A stretch of 64,000 bases of DNA from CAVSRC01 sp963743015 (GTDB taxonomy: Bacteria; Pseudomonadota; Alphaproteobacteria; Rhizobiales; Kaistiaceae), in the NCBI GenBank assembly GCA_963743015.1, contig CAVUOD010000008.1:124001-188000 (forward strand), in the 5' to 3' direction. The notes beneath the pieces were generated by a model. It was not told the DNA's origin. It was given only the letters and a program-made list of their open reading frames with translations, and searched no databases. The position numbers were made by a program, and so were the translations under genes. Below, one piece after another: positions 30,169 to 38,723 of this stretch. Position 1 is the first letter of the stretch; the number at the start of each line of letters is the position of its first letter.

Positions 30169-31576
30169 ATGACCGCCGCCAAGACGCTCTATGACAAGAT
30201 CTGGGACGACCATGTGGTGGAGACCGCGCCGGACGGCACGTCGCTCCTCTATATCGACCGCCATCTGGTTCACGAGGTGACCAGCCCGCAGGCCTTCGAG
30301 GGGCTGAGGCTCGCCCACCGCAGGGTGCACGCCCCGCAGAAGACGCTGGCCGTGGTCGACCACAACGTGCCGACGACCGACCGCTCCGGCGGCATCAAGA
30401 ACCCCGAATCCCTGTTGCAGGTGCAGACCCTGGCCAAGAACGCCAGGGATTTCGGCATCGAATATTACGACGAGCTCGACCATCGGCAGGGCATCGTCCA
30501 CATCATCGGGCCGGAGCAGGGCTTCACGCTGCCCGGCATGACGATCGTGTGCGGCGACAGCCATACCTCCACCCACGGCGCCTTCGGCGCGCTCGCCCAT
30601 GGCATCGGCACCTCGGAGGTGGAGCACGTGCTCGCCACCCAGACGCTGATCCAGAAGAAGGCGAAGAACATGCGGGTGACGGTCGACGGCACGCCGCCGC
30701 CGGGCGTCGGCGCCAAGGACATCATCCTCGCCATCATCGGCCATATCGGCACCGCCGGCGGCACCGGCCATGTCATCGAATATGCCGGCGAGGCGATCCG
30801 CGGGCTTTCCATGGAAGGCCGCATGACGGTGTGCAACATGAGCATCGAAGGCGGGGCTCGGGCGGGCCTGATCGCGCCCGACGAGACCACCTACGCCTAT
30901 ATCAAGGGCCGCCCCAAGGCGCCGACGGGTGCCGCCTGGGACCAGGCGATGGCCTACTGGAAGACGCTCTATTCGGACGAAGGCGCGGTCTTCGACGAGG
31001 AGGTGACGCTCCACGCCGCCGACCTGCCGCCGATCGTCACCTGGGGCACGAGCCCGGAGAACGTCACCACCATCGACGGTCGCGTGCCGGACCCGGCTGA
31101 AATCGAGAACCCCGATCGCCGCCGCGCGGTGGAGCGGGCGCTCGCCTATATGGGGCTCGAGGCCAACACCAAGATCACCGACATCGCCATCGACCGCGTC
31201 TTCGTCGGCTCCTGCACCAACGGGCGCATCGAGGACCTGCGCGCCGCGGCCAAGATCGTCGCCGGCAAGACAGGTGCACGAAGGCGTCAACGCCATGGTG
31301 GTGCCGGGCTCCGGCCTGGTGAAGGAGCAGGCGGAGGCCGAGGGGCTCGACAAGATCTTCCTCGCCGCCGGCTTCGAATGGCGCGAGCCGGGCTGCTCCA
31401 TGTGCCTGGCGATGAACGACGACCGGCTGGCACCGGGCGAGCGCTGCGCCTCGACCTCGAACCGCAATTTCGAGGGCCGCCAGGGCTTCAAGGGCCGCAC
31501 GCATCTGGTCTCGCCGGTGATGGCGGCGGCGGCGGCGATCGCCGGCCGCTTCGTCGATATCCGCAACTGGGGCTGA
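30169..31576 (+). CDS. leuC: 3-isopropylmalate dehydratase large subunit, frameshifted
   Basis: Repaired length is 468 residues, matching LeuC. The first 367 residues (MTAAKTLYDKIWDDH to RAAAKIVAGK) are in one frame and include GDSHTSTHGAFGALAHGIG and the first cluster cysteine FVGSCTNGR. The remainder (EGVNAMVVPGSGLVKEQ, EPGCSMCLAMNDD with the other two cluster cysteines, and TSNRNFEGRQG) is one frame later. One extra base at 31270 explains it. Leucine biosynthesis enzyme working with LeuD, encoded at 36.8 kb. A strong terminator follows. Confidence 0.94.
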
Positions 31577-31601
31577 CGCGCCTCACCGAAAACCGAATGC
31601 G

Positions 31602-31636
31602 AAAGCCCCGCGGTGCCGAGCCGCGGGGCTTTCTCT
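31602..31636 (+). terminator. Intrinsic terminator after leuC
   Basis: 12-bp stem (arm AAAGCCCCGCGG, loop TGCCGAG) then CTCTTT. The A/T flanks are symmetric, so it may work in both directions and also serve the DUF2000 gene. Confidence 0.85.
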
Positions 31637-31655
31637 TTGGGGCGGCGATCCAGCG

Positions 31656-32079
31656 TCAGCGCAGCAGCTTGAGCGACCCGGTCAGCGACTTGACCCAGGA
31701 CGAGGGGCCGGCGAGGCCGAGGCCGTCGATCTCCTCCGCGTCCAGCGACCGTGTGCCGAGCGCCGTGTCATAGTCGGCGATAGACGTGGATCGAGCGGGC
31801 GAAGGCGGGGAAGGGGACGATCGCCGCACCGTTCTGCCGGCGGTCGAACGCCTTCAGCATCACGTCGCGGATCGTGGCGCGATCGGCCTGGAGCACCGGC
31901 ATGGGCTGGTTGCAGACGCTGCCGAACCGGCGGCCGCCGGCATCGGCGAGCGCGCTGTCGGCGAGCGCGGGGCATTGCGCGCCGAGCCCGACCGCGATGA
32001 CGCCGACCGAATTGGCGACCAGGCCAAGGGGCATGTCCGGCGCCACGATCACCGCCACGCGCAGGCTGTCCGTCATCAT
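31656..32079 (-). CDS. DUF2000 family protein, frameshifted
   Basis: Repaired length is 140 residues. The N-terminal block LRVAVIVAPDMPLGLVANSVGV and CNQPMPVLQADRATIRDVM are DUF2000. After HVY the frame shifts by one (extra base at about 31779) and continues ADYDTALGTRSLDAEEIDGL to a stop at 31656. DUF2000 proteins belong to a peptidyl-tRNA-hydrolase-II-like fold and are of unknown function. The gene is divergent from an Lrp-type regulator, a plausible regulator of it. The start is one of two adjacent ATGs (32079/32076). Confidence 0.82.
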
Positions 32080-32200
32080 CCGCTCCCGAAACGCCTGGCG
32101 GTACTCTAGGTCCAGCCTGCGGGTAAATCCTTGCGTTCTTACCTGTTTCGGCGCAATCACGGGAAAAGCTTACCGAAATGTGCTGTGGAACAGGTGATAT

Positions 32201-32677
32201 ATGCCGCAGGACCTTGAGCCCGCCGATATCCGCATCCTGCGCGAATTGCAGGCCGACGGGCGCCTGACCAACCAGGCGCTCGCCGATCGCGTCGGGCTGT
32301 CAGCCTCGCCTTGCTGGCGCCGGGTGCGTGCACTCGAAGAGACGGGCGTCATTCGCGGCTACAGGGCGGTGCTCGAACGGCGCAAGGTCGGCCTGGGGGT
32401 TCTGGCCTTTGCGCGGGTGCGGGTCGGCGGCCACAGCGACCGCGAGGCGCAGGAGTTCGCCGACAGCGTCGCCCGCCTCGACGCGGTCGTCGCCTGTTAC
32501 GCCATCGCCGGCGATGCCGACTTCCTGCTTCAGGTGGTCGCCTCCGACCTCGACGCCTATGCCCAGTTTTCCATGGAGGTGCTGCGGGCGCTGCCGCACA
32601 TCAAGGAGATGCAGACGATGTTCGTGCTGAAGGAGATCAAGCCCTATGGCGGCCTGCCGGTGGCGGCGGGCGCCTGA
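32201..32677 (+). CDS. Lrp/AsnC family transcriptional regulator
   Basis: 158 residues. N-terminal winged HTH (DIRILRELQADGRLTNQALA, then VGLSASPCWRRVRALEETGVI) and a C-terminal RAM/AsnC ligand domain (VACYAIAGDADFLLQVVAS). It is the standard length of a feast/famine regulator that senses an amino acid. Divergent orientation to the DUF2000 gene (about 120-base shared region) suggests control of that gene and itself. Confidence 0.93.
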   Translation: MPQDLEPADIRILRELQADGRLTNQALADRVGLSASPCWRRVRALEETGVIRGYRAVLERRKVGLGVLAFARVRVGGHSDREAQEFADSVARLDAVVACYAIAGDADFLLQVVASDLDAYAQFSMEVLRALPHIKEMQTMFVLKEIKPYGGLPVAAGA

Positions 32678-32704
32678 ACGGCGAGCGGACGATTCGACCA
32701 TGCG

Positions 32705-32737
32705 AAAAGCCCCGCGGCCTGGCCGCGGGGCTTTTCC
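32705..32737. terminator. Bidirectional intrinsic terminator between the Lrp gene and a small exported protein gene
   Basis: 13-bp perfect stem (arm AAAAGCCCCGCGG, loop CCTGG) with A-run and T-run at both ends. The genes on either side converge on it. Confidence 0.85.
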
Positions 32738-32752
32738 GGTGCGTGATCAGGT

Positions 32753-33088
32753 CTAGTGGCGCCAGCCCCAGCCGGGGTTCGGGCCGCGATCCCAGCCGCG
32801 GTCCCAGCCGCCGCGGCGGCCGTGGCCCCAGCGGCAATCCTGGCCGACGACGATCCGCTTGAAGTGCGGCTGGCCCCAACGGTCCCACCAGCGCCGCGTC
32901 TCGAACACCGGCCTGCAGGCGCGCTGCGGGCGGTCGCCGCGCCAGCCGTAGCCGTCGCTGATGCCGACGCTCCAGCCGGGGCCGCCGAAATGAACGCTGG
33001 CCGCGGATGCCGTGCTGGTGGTGGCAACCATGGTGCCGGCGGCGATCAGGCCGGCGGTGGCGGTGGCGATGAGGGTCTTCTTCATCAT
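32753..33088 (-). CDS. Small exported tryptophan/glycine-rich protein
   Basis: 111 residues. A lysine-rich signal peptide (MMKKTLIATATAGLIAAGTM, cleavage near ASAAS) is followed by a mature domain rich in W, G, R and H: WSVGISDGYGWRGD, CRPVFETRRWWDRWGQPHF, and an ending repeat of WDRGWDRGPNPGWGWRH. Two cysteines (CRPVF and QDCRWG) may pair. I do not recognise a named domain; proteins with such RG/WG tails are common periplasmic hypotheticals in Rhizobiales. The second Met is an equally good start. Confidence 0.7.
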   Translation of the reverse strand: MMKKTLIATATAGLIAAGTMVATTSTASAASVHFGGPGWSVGISDGYGWRGDRPQRACRPVFETRRWWDRWGQPHFKRIVVGQDCRWGHGRRGGWDRGWDRGPNPGWGWRH

Positions 33089-33269
33089 GGCTTGCTCTCC
33101 GTCTCGTCAATTGGTTGCGATCGGCTCAGCGATCGTGTGAGACCGTTTCTAGCGGGGTCGCTTTGAACCGAAGCTGAGGTGCCGGTTCATCTGCCGTTCA
33201 GGCAAATCTCCGGATGTCATCTCGCGGACGCGCTTGACCGCGGTGGCGGGAACGGCGGAAATGCGGGGC

Positions 33270-33395
33270 ATGGGCCGGGACGACAACAAGCCGGATGCAA
33301 TCGAGGTATGGGCGCGGCGGGTGGGCCGCACGCTCGGCTACATCTTCATGCTGAGCCTTGCCGTCTATCTGGTTGCAACGCTGTGGCCGAAATGA
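33270..33395 (+). CDS. 41-residue single-pass membrane protein coupled to the metallopeptidase gene
   Basis: Sequence begins MGRDDNKPDAIEVWARRVGR and continues with one hydrophobic helix (GYIFMLSLAVYLVATLW) ending PK. An in-frame ATG at 33261 could add three residues. The stop overlaps the next gene's ATG (ATGA), a strong sign that it is translated. Too short for standard ORF cut-offs. Function unknown; coupling suggests a partner of the metallopeptidase. Confidence 0.6.
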   Translation: MGRDDNKPDAIEVWARRVGRTLGYIFMLSLAVYLVATLWPK

Positions 33396-33814
33396 GCAAG
33401 GCTTCGCTGGACTGGGCGCAGATCCAGGCGCCCTCGCTCGACGATATCGAGGGGATTGCGCGGCAAAGCTTTGCGGCGCTGCCGGATACCTTCCGGGCGC
33501 TGTGCGGCGATATCGAATTCCGGGTGAGCGAGTTTCCGGAAGACGAGGTGCTCGACGATCTCGGCGCCGAATCGGAATTCGACATCCTCGGCCTGTTCCA
33601 GGGGGTGGGGCTCGCCCAGGACAGTGCCGCCGGCCACACCGGCCAGTTGCCCAACCGCGTCTGGCTCTACCGGCGGCCGATCCTCGATTACTGGGCCGAG
33701 CACGAGGAAACGCTGGGGGCGATCGTCAGCCACGTGCTGGTCCACGAGATCGGCCACCATTTCGGCCTGTCGGACGACGACATGGAAGCCATCGAAGCGA
33801 GCGCCGATCATTAA
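33392..33814 (+). CDS. Metallopeptidase family protein (minigluzincin-like)
   Basis: 140 residues. The zincin motif HEIGHHFGLSDDDMEAIE gives HExxH plus a downstream metal-binding acidic residue, the pattern of the small HEXXH metallopeptidase family (DUF1025/PF06262). GLFQGVGL and LYRRPILDYW are family blocks. The protein is cytoplasmic, with no signal. Proteolytic activity has not been shown for most members. Translationally coupled (ATGA) to the 41-residue membrane protein upstream. Confidence 0.85.
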   Translation: MSKASLDWAQIQAPSLDDIEGIARQSFAALPDTFRALCGDIEFRVSEFPEDEVLDDLGAESEFDILGLFQGVGLAQDSAAGHTGQLPNRVWLYRRPILDYWAEHEETLGAIVSHVLVHEIGHHFGLSDDDMEAIEASADH

Positions 33815-33956
33815 CCATGGCGCGCAAGTCGCGGCGGCCCGCCGCCGGCTGACGGCATGGTGAAAGGTTGGCCGCCCTAGGGTGCCGGCGGCACGCGCGG
33901 GGAACACCGGTCCCTGGCGCGTTGCCGCCATACCCTCCTCCCAACGGACTCCGCAT

Positions 33957-34520
33957 ATGACGCTTTTCGGTACGAAACTCCGCTACGGCACGGTCGCCCA
34001 GGCCTTCCACTGGGTGACCTTCGTTCTGCTGGCGACCGCCTGGCTGGTTGCCCACGGCCACACGCGCATCCTCCACGAGACGCTGGGCTTCGCCGTCTTC
34101 GTGATCGTGGCGGCACGGCTTCTGTGGCGTGCCTTCGACCGCCAGCCCGACCACGAAATGTCGCTGGTGGTGACTTTCAGCTCGAAGCTGGTCCACGCAC
34201 TGCTCTACGCCATGCTCATTGCGATTCCCGCGACCGCGATCGTCGGGATGTGGCTCGAAGGCCACGCGATCACCGTCTACGGCCTGGGGCACATCGGGCC
34301 GTATGTCGTCGAGTCGCGCCACCTCGGCCACCAGATCATGGAAGCCCATTTTCTGCTCGCCAACGCCATCGTCCTGGTGGCCGGCTCGCATGCCGCGGCG
34401 GCCCTGTTCCACCACTTCTTCATCAAGGACGATGTGTTGCGCACGATGCTGCCGGGTGCACGGCCAAACGGCAGATATGACGAGGCCGGCCGAAGGCCGG
34501 CCCGCCGGCGCTACGCCTGA
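33957..34520 (+). CDS. Cytochrome b561 family protein, copy 1
   Basis: 187 residues with four membrane helices. Candidate haem-ligating histidines are in VAQAFHWVTFVLLATAW, ILHETLGF, HLGHQIMEAHFLLA and FHHFFIKDDVLRTMLPG. This is the YceJ-like cytochrome b561 family, di-haem b membrane electron carriers. An extra basic C-terminal tail (EAGRRPARRRYA) distinguishes it from copy 2. Its upstream sequence, including CATACCCTCCTCCCAACGGA, is repeated before copy 2, so the tandem duplication included the 5' region. Confidence 0.88.
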   Translation: MTLFGTKLRYGTVAQAFHWVTFVLLATAWLVAHGHTRILHETLGFAVFVIVAARLLWRAFDRQPDHEMSLVVTFSSKLVHALLYAMLIAIPATAIVGMWLEGHAITVYGLGHIGPYVVESRHLGHQIMEAHFLLANAIVLVAGSHAAAALFHHFFIKDDVLRTMLPGARPNGRYDEAGRRPARRRYA

Positions 34521-34733
34521 GCCGCAATCGCCGGGCGCTACGGCGTTTCGCCCGATGTCGCCATTGGCCACACCGGGCGGTTGCCCCGTCCCGTCCCGCT
34601 TCGCCGCGGGACAGGACACGGCGTTAACACAAATGTGAATGCGAACCGTTGCCGGAGTTGAGGCGGCTTACGTAGGGCGCTGCCGCTTCCTACGTAGGAG
34701 CCAACATACCCTCCTCCCAACGGACCCAAGCAT

Positions 34734-35249
34734 ATGACGCTTCTCGGTACGAAACTTCGCTACGGTGCGGTCGCCCAGGCCTTCCACTGGGTCACCGTCG
34801 TTCTGCTGGCGACCGCCTGGCTGGTCGCTCATGGCGATTCCCGCCCCCTCCACGAGACGCTGGGCTTCACCGTCTTCGTGATCGTTGCCGCCCGGCTCCT
34901 GTGGCGTGCCTTCGACCGCCGGCCGGCACACGATTCCCTGTCGCCGGCGGTGGCGCTGGGGTCGAAGCTGGTCCATTGGCTGCTCTACGCGATGCTGATT
35001 GCCATCCCGGTGAGCGCGATCGTCGGGACGTGGCTCGGCGGCCATGCGATCATCGTCTATGGCCTCGATCTCGGCCCGTACCTCGCCCAATCCCGCCAGC
35101 TCGGCCACCAGATCATGAAAGTGCACGAACTGCTCGCCAACGCCATCGTGGTGGTGGCAGGCCTGCATGCCGCAGCGGCGCTGTTCCACCACTTCTTCGT
35201 CAAGGACGGGGTGCTGCGCGCCATGCTGCCCGGCGGGCGGGCGGCCTGA
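34734..35249 (+). CDS. Cytochrome b561 family protein, copy 2
   Basis: 171 residues, closely similar to copy 1 (opening MTLLGTKLRYGAVAQAFHWV) with the same histidines: FHWV, LHETLGF, LGHQIMKVHELLAN and FHHFFVKDGVLRAMLPGG. The near identity at the DNA level around the start (only a few differences over about 60 bases) indicates a fairly recent tandem duplication. A perfect 9-bp hairpin (arm CCGGCGGCC) follows at 35266-35288, without a T-run. Confidence 0.88.
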   Translation: MTLLGTKLRYGAVAQAFHWVTVVLLATAWLVAHGDSRPLHETLGFTVFVIVAARLLWRAFDRRPAHDSLSPAVALGSKLVHWLLYAMLIAIPVSAIVGTWLGGHAIIVYGLDLGPYLAQSRQLGHQIMKVHELLANAIVVVAGLHAAAALFHHFFVKDGVLRAMLPGGRAA

Positions 35250-35399
35250 GCACAGACCGGACACGGCCGGCGGCCGGGTCGGCCGCCGGTGCGGCGATTT
35301 CGCCCAGCGCCGCCGTCATCATGCGGCGCGATCCTCACGCGTAGGATGATCCTGTCTTCGACGTGATCGTCGAAAGGATCCTTGCGACGGGGATTTCTC

Positions 35400-35897
35400 A
35401 TGGCGCTCTTCGGAACCAGTTTCCGCTATGGCCCGATCGCCCAGGCCTTCCACTGGGCGATGGCCGTTCTGGTGATTGCCGCTCTGTCGTCCGCTGTTGC
35501 GGCCGACCACGGCGGCTCCGCGATCCTCACGCTGCACGAATCCGTCGGCGTGACGATCTTCGTGATGACCGCCTTGCGTCTGGCGTGGCGGGCCTTCGAC
35601 CGCCTGCCGGGAAAGCCGCCGATGCACAACGCCCTCATGCGCTGGTCGTGGCGGATCGACATATTGCTCTACGTGCTGCTCTTCGCCGTGCCGATCGCCG
35701 GGATGATCGGCGCCCACGAGATGCCGGCGATCGCGGCCGGCGCGCATCCCGGAGCGAGCGTCCTCGACCTGCACCGGCTGTTCGGCATCCTCCTGTTCCT
35801 GACTGCCGGGCTGCATTCCGCCTTCGCCCTTTTTCACCACTATGTGAGGAAGGACGGCGTCTTGAAGATGATGCTGCCCGGCGGGCGGCCGGCCTAG
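35400..35897 (+). CDS. Cytochrome b561 family protein, copy 3
   Basis: 165 residues from MALFGTSFRYGPIAQAFHWA; the in-frame TTG at 35382 is less likely. It is more diverged than copies 1 and 2 but keeps FHWA, LHESVGV, LHRLFGILLFLTAGLHS and FHHYVRKDGVLKMMLPGG. Its stop overlaps the convergent deoD stop by four bases. Together the three genes encode parallel membrane electron-transfer proteins. A periplasmic partner is not encoded nearby. Confidence 0.87.
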   Translation: MALFGTSFRYGPIAQAFHWAMAVLVIAALSSAVAADHGGSAILTLHESVGVTIFVMTALRLAWRAFDRLPGKPPMHNALMRWSWRIDILLYVLLFAVPIAGMIGAHEMPAIAAGAHPGASVLDLHRLFGILLFLTAGLHSAFALFHHYVRKDGVLKMMLPGGRPA

Positions 35898-36604
35898 CCG
35901 CCCACCGCCACGTCGAGGGACAGTTCGACCATCTCGATCAGCGACGACTGGCGCTCTTCCGGCTTGAGCTTGTCGCCGGTGACGATGTTGTCGCTGATGG
36001 CGCAGATGGCGACGGCCCTGGCGCCGTAGCGCGCGGCGAGCGTGTAGAGCGTCGCCGCCTCCATCTCGACGGCGAGCACACCGTGGGCGCGCAGCGCCTC
36101 GTAAACCGTGACGCCGGCGGGGTGGTAGAAGACATCCGACGAGGCGATGCCGCCGACATGCCAGGTGAGGCCGCGCTTGTCGGCGATTTCGACCGCTGCG
36201 CGCAGCAATCCGAAATCGGCCACCGGCGCGAATTGATACGGCGCGAAGACGTCGCGGTTCATGGCGCTGTCGGTCGAGGCGGCCGAGGCGATGACGATGT
36301 CGCGCACATTGAGCTTGTCGCTCAAGCCCCCGGCGGTGCCGACGCGAATGACCGTCCTGACGCCGTATTCGGCGAGAAGCTCGGTGACGTAGATACCGAG
36401 CGAGGGCTGGCCCATGCCGGTCGCCTGGACGCTCACCGGCTTGCCCTTCCATGTTCCCGTGAAGCCGAGGCAGTTGCGCACGGCGTTGACCTGGCGCGGC
36501 GCCTCGAAAAAGGTCTCGGCGATCCATTTGGCCCTGAGCGGGTCGCCGGGCAGCAGAACCGCATCGGCGTAATCGCCCTTCTGGGCTTCGTTGTGCGGGG
36601 TCAT
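35894..36604 (-). CDS. deoD: Purine-nucleoside phosphorylase, DeoD type
   Basis: 236 residues from MTPHNEAQKGDYADAVLLPG. Motifs include GDPLRAKWIAETF (phosphate site), GFTGTWKGKPVSVQATGMGQPS, IRVGTAGGL and VLAVEMEAATLYTLA, as in the hexameric trimer-of-dimers PNPs. It converts purine (deoxy)nucleosides plus phosphate to base and (deoxy)ribose-1-phosphate. The ATG at 36604 gives the standard length; the longer open frame upstream is spurious. It is divergent from leuD. Confidence 0.94.
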   Translation of the reverse strand: MTPHNEAQKGDYADAVLLPGDPLRAKWIAETFFEAPRQVNAVRNCLGFTGTWKGKPVSVQATGMGQPSLGIYVTELLAEYGVRTVIRVGTAGGLSDKLNVRDIVIASAASTDSAMNRDVFAPYQFAPVADFGLLRAAVEIADKRGLTWHVGGIASSDVFYHPAGVTVYEALRAHGVLAVEMEAATLYTLAARYGARAVAICAISDNIVTGDKLKPEERQSSLIEMVELSLDVAVGG

Positions 36605-36773
36605 GGTCGCTTGGCCTCCGGTTTTCCCCGTCTTGCCATCGAAGCGGGGCGGCGGCAACGGCGGGGCAGGGGGAATCTGCCTCTGGTCCACGGCAGAAGA
36701 CGGCCCATATGAGGGCAACTTGACCTTGCCGGCCGGCCGTCGCATGACAGGCGCCCAGCATGAGGATAGCCCG

Positions 36774-37379
36774 ATGGACAAGTTCACGACCCTGACCGCC
36801 GTGGCGGCGCCCCTCGACATGATCAATGTCGATACCGACATGATCATCCCCAAGGACTACCTGAAGACGATCAAGCGTACCGGCCTCGGGACGGGCCTGT
36901 TCGCCGAGTTGCGCTATCTCGACGACGGGTCGGACAACCCGGATTTCGTGCTCAACAAGCCGGCCTACAAAAAGGCCCAGATCCTGGTCGCCGGCGACAA
37001 TTTCGGCTGCGGGTCGAGCCGCGAGCACGCACCCTGGGCGCTGCTCGACTACGGCATCCGCGTGGTCATCTCCACCGAGTTCGGCGACATCTTCTACAAT
37101 AACGCCTTCAAGAACGGCATCCTGCCGATCAAGGTCGCCAAGGAAGACCTCGCCAAGCTGATGGACGACGCGACACGCGGCGCCAATGCCACGCTGTCGG
37201 TCGATCTGGAAAACCAGACGATCCAGGGACCGGACGGTGGCACGGTGCATTTCGAGGTGGATGCCTTCAAGAAGCACTGCCTGCTGAACGGTCTCGACGA
37301 GGTCGGGCTGACCATGGAGAAGGCCGACCGCATCGCCACCTATGAGACGAAGGTCGCCGCTGCGCGACCGTGGGTGTGA
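36774..37379 (+). CDS. leuD: 3-isopropylmalate dehydratase small subunit
   Basis: 201 residues from MDKFTTLTAVAAPLDMINVD. Typical swivel-domain motifs: NVDTDMIIPKDYLKTI, GDNFGCGSSREHAPWAL and EFGDIFYNNAFKNGILPI. It pairs with LeuC to isomerise 2- to 3-isopropylmalate. The ATG follows GAGG. leuC lies 5 kb upstream on the same strand, so the subunits are not co-transcribed here. Confidence 0.96.
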   Translation: MDKFTTLTAVAAPLDMINVDTDMIIPKDYLKTIKRTGLGTGLFAELRYLDDGSDNPDFVLNKPAYKKAQILVAGDNFGCGSSREHAPWALLDYGIRVVISTEFGDIFYNNAFKNGILPIKVAKEDLAKLMDDATRGANATLSVDLENQTIQGPDGGTVHFEVDAFKKHCLLNGLDEVGLTMEKADRIATYETKVAAARPWV

Positions 37380-37397
37380 CGTCCGTCTGACGACGCC

Positions 37398-38711
37398 ATG
37401 ACCGTCACCGCTCCCCTTGCCCCCGATCTGGCCGCGCCCGGCCGTGCTCAGGCGCGGCCGTCGCTGATCGGCATGAGCCGGGAGGAACTCTCGCGCGCAC
37501 TCGCCGCCATCGGCGTCCCGGCGCGGCAGGTCAGGATGCGCACCGCGCAGCTCTGGCACTGGCTCTATGTGCGCGGGGCGACCGACTTCGCCGAGATGAC
37601 CAACGTCTCCAAGGAGCTGCGCGCGGACCTTGCCGAGGCCTATGCGATCGGTCGGCCGGAGATCGTCACCGAGCAGATTTCCGAGGACGGCACGCGCAAG
37701 TGGCTGCTGCGTTTTCCGCCGCGCGGGGCGGGGCGGCCGGTCGAGGTCGAGACGGTCTATATCCCCGAGGAAGGGCGCGGTACGCTGTGCCTGTCGAGCC
37801 AGGTCGGCTGCACGCTCTCCTGCTCCTTCTGCCATACCGGCACGCAGACGCTGGTGCGCAACCTGACGGCCGAGGAGATCGTCGGCCAGGTGCTGCTGGC
37901 GCGCGACCGGCTCGGCGACTATCCGAAGATCGCTTCTCCCTCCCCTGAAAGGGGAGGGTCGCCGCGAAGCGGCGGGGAGGGGTCTGCGACCGTGACCCCC
38001 ACCGACCCGGCTGCGCCGGGCCACCTCCCCCTTTCAGGGGGAGGGGAAGGCGCCGCGCCTGTCGCGCCCACCACCGGCCGGCTCGTCTCCAACATCGTCA
38101 TGATGGGCATGGGCGAGCCGCTCTACAATTACGACAACGTCCGTCAGGCGCTGCAGATCGCCGCCGACGGCGACGGCATCGCCCTGTCGAAGCGGCGGAT
38201 CACGCTGTCGACCTCCGGCGTGGTGCCGATGATCCCGCGGGTGGGCGAGGATCTCGGCGTGCTGCTGGCGATCTCGCTGCACGCGGTCAGCGACGAGCTG
38301 CGCGATCGACTGGTGCCGCTCAACAAGAAGTATCCGATCGCCGAGCTGATCGCCGCAGCCCGCGCCTATCCCGGCCTCTCCAATGCGCGGCGCATCACCT
38401 TCGAATATGTGATGCTCAAGGGCGTCAACGATTCACCGGCCGAAGCGCGGGCGCTGGTCAAGCTGCTCGCCGGGATTCCCGCCAAGATCAACCTGATCCC
38501 GTTCAATCCGTGGCCGGGCTCTGGCTACGAGTGCTCCGACTGGGAGACGATCGAGCGCTTCGCCGATATCGTCAACCGCGCCGGCTATGCCTCGCCGGTA
38601 CGCACGCCGCGCGGCCGCGACATCCTCGCCGCCTGCGGCCAGCTCAAGAGCGAAAGCGAACGCCTCAGGATCCGCGAGCGCATGGCGCTGGAAGCGATGA
38701 TCGCGGATTAG
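37398..38711 (+). CDS. rlmN: 23S rRNA/tRNA A2503/A37 methyltransferase RlmN with an in-frame palindromic-element insertion
   Basis: 437 residues. Radical-SAM cluster cysteines are in CTLSCSFC (C138, C142, C145), GMGEPL is at 237-242, and the methyl-carrying cysteine in ILAACGQL is C413. All catalytic parts are present. Residues about 179-219 (SPSPERGGSPRSGGEG to LPLSGGGEGAA) are the translation of a palindromic element at 37934-38049. They fall in the loop between the RLGDYPKI helix end and the GRLVSNIVMMGMGEPL strand. Without it the length would be about 395, the family norm. RlmN methylates C2 of A2503 in 23S rRNA and A37 in some tRNAs. Confidence 0.94.
   Translation: MTVTAPLAPDLAAPGRAQARPSLIGMSREELSRALAAIGVPARQVRMRTAQLWHWLYVRGATDFAEMTNVSKELRADLAEAYAIGRPEIVTEQISEDGTRKWLLRFPPRGAGRPVEVETVYIPEEGRGTLCLSSQVGCTLSCSFCHTGTQTLVRNLTAEEIVGQVLLARDRLGDYPKIASPSPERGGSPRSGGEGSATVTPTDPAAPGHLPLSGGGEGAAPVAPTTGRLVSNIVMMGMGEPLYNYDNVRQALQIAADGDGIALSKRRITLSTSGVVPMIPRVGEDLGVLLAISLHAVSDELRDRLVPLNKKYPIAELIAAARAYPGLSNARRITFEYVMLKGVNDSPAEARALVKLLAGIPAKINLIPFNPWPGSGYECSDWETIERFADIVNRAGYASPVRTPRGRDILAACGQLKSESERLRIRERMALEAMIAD
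37934..38049 (+). repeat. Composite palindromic element, copy D (inside rlmN)
   Basis: Type II unit forward: hairpin 1 arm CCTCCCCT with loop GAA; hairpin 2 arm CGCCGC (37960-37965) with loop GAA; tail GGGAGGGGTC. Linker TGCGACCGT. Type I unit reversed: tail GACCCCCACC, hairpin 2 arm CCCGGC (38006-38011) with loop TGC, hairpin 1 arm CCTCCCCCT. Tail-to-tail order as in copy A, but inserted in the opposite orientation relative to the host gene. Confidence 0.88.
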
Positions 38712-38723
38712 GCCGAGGCCACC

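Noticed and set aside
35266..35288. Hairpin (arm CCGGCGGCC) after cytochrome b561 copy 2 as an intrinsic terminator
   Set aside because: Perfect stem but no following T-run; it may only be a GC-rich palindrome.
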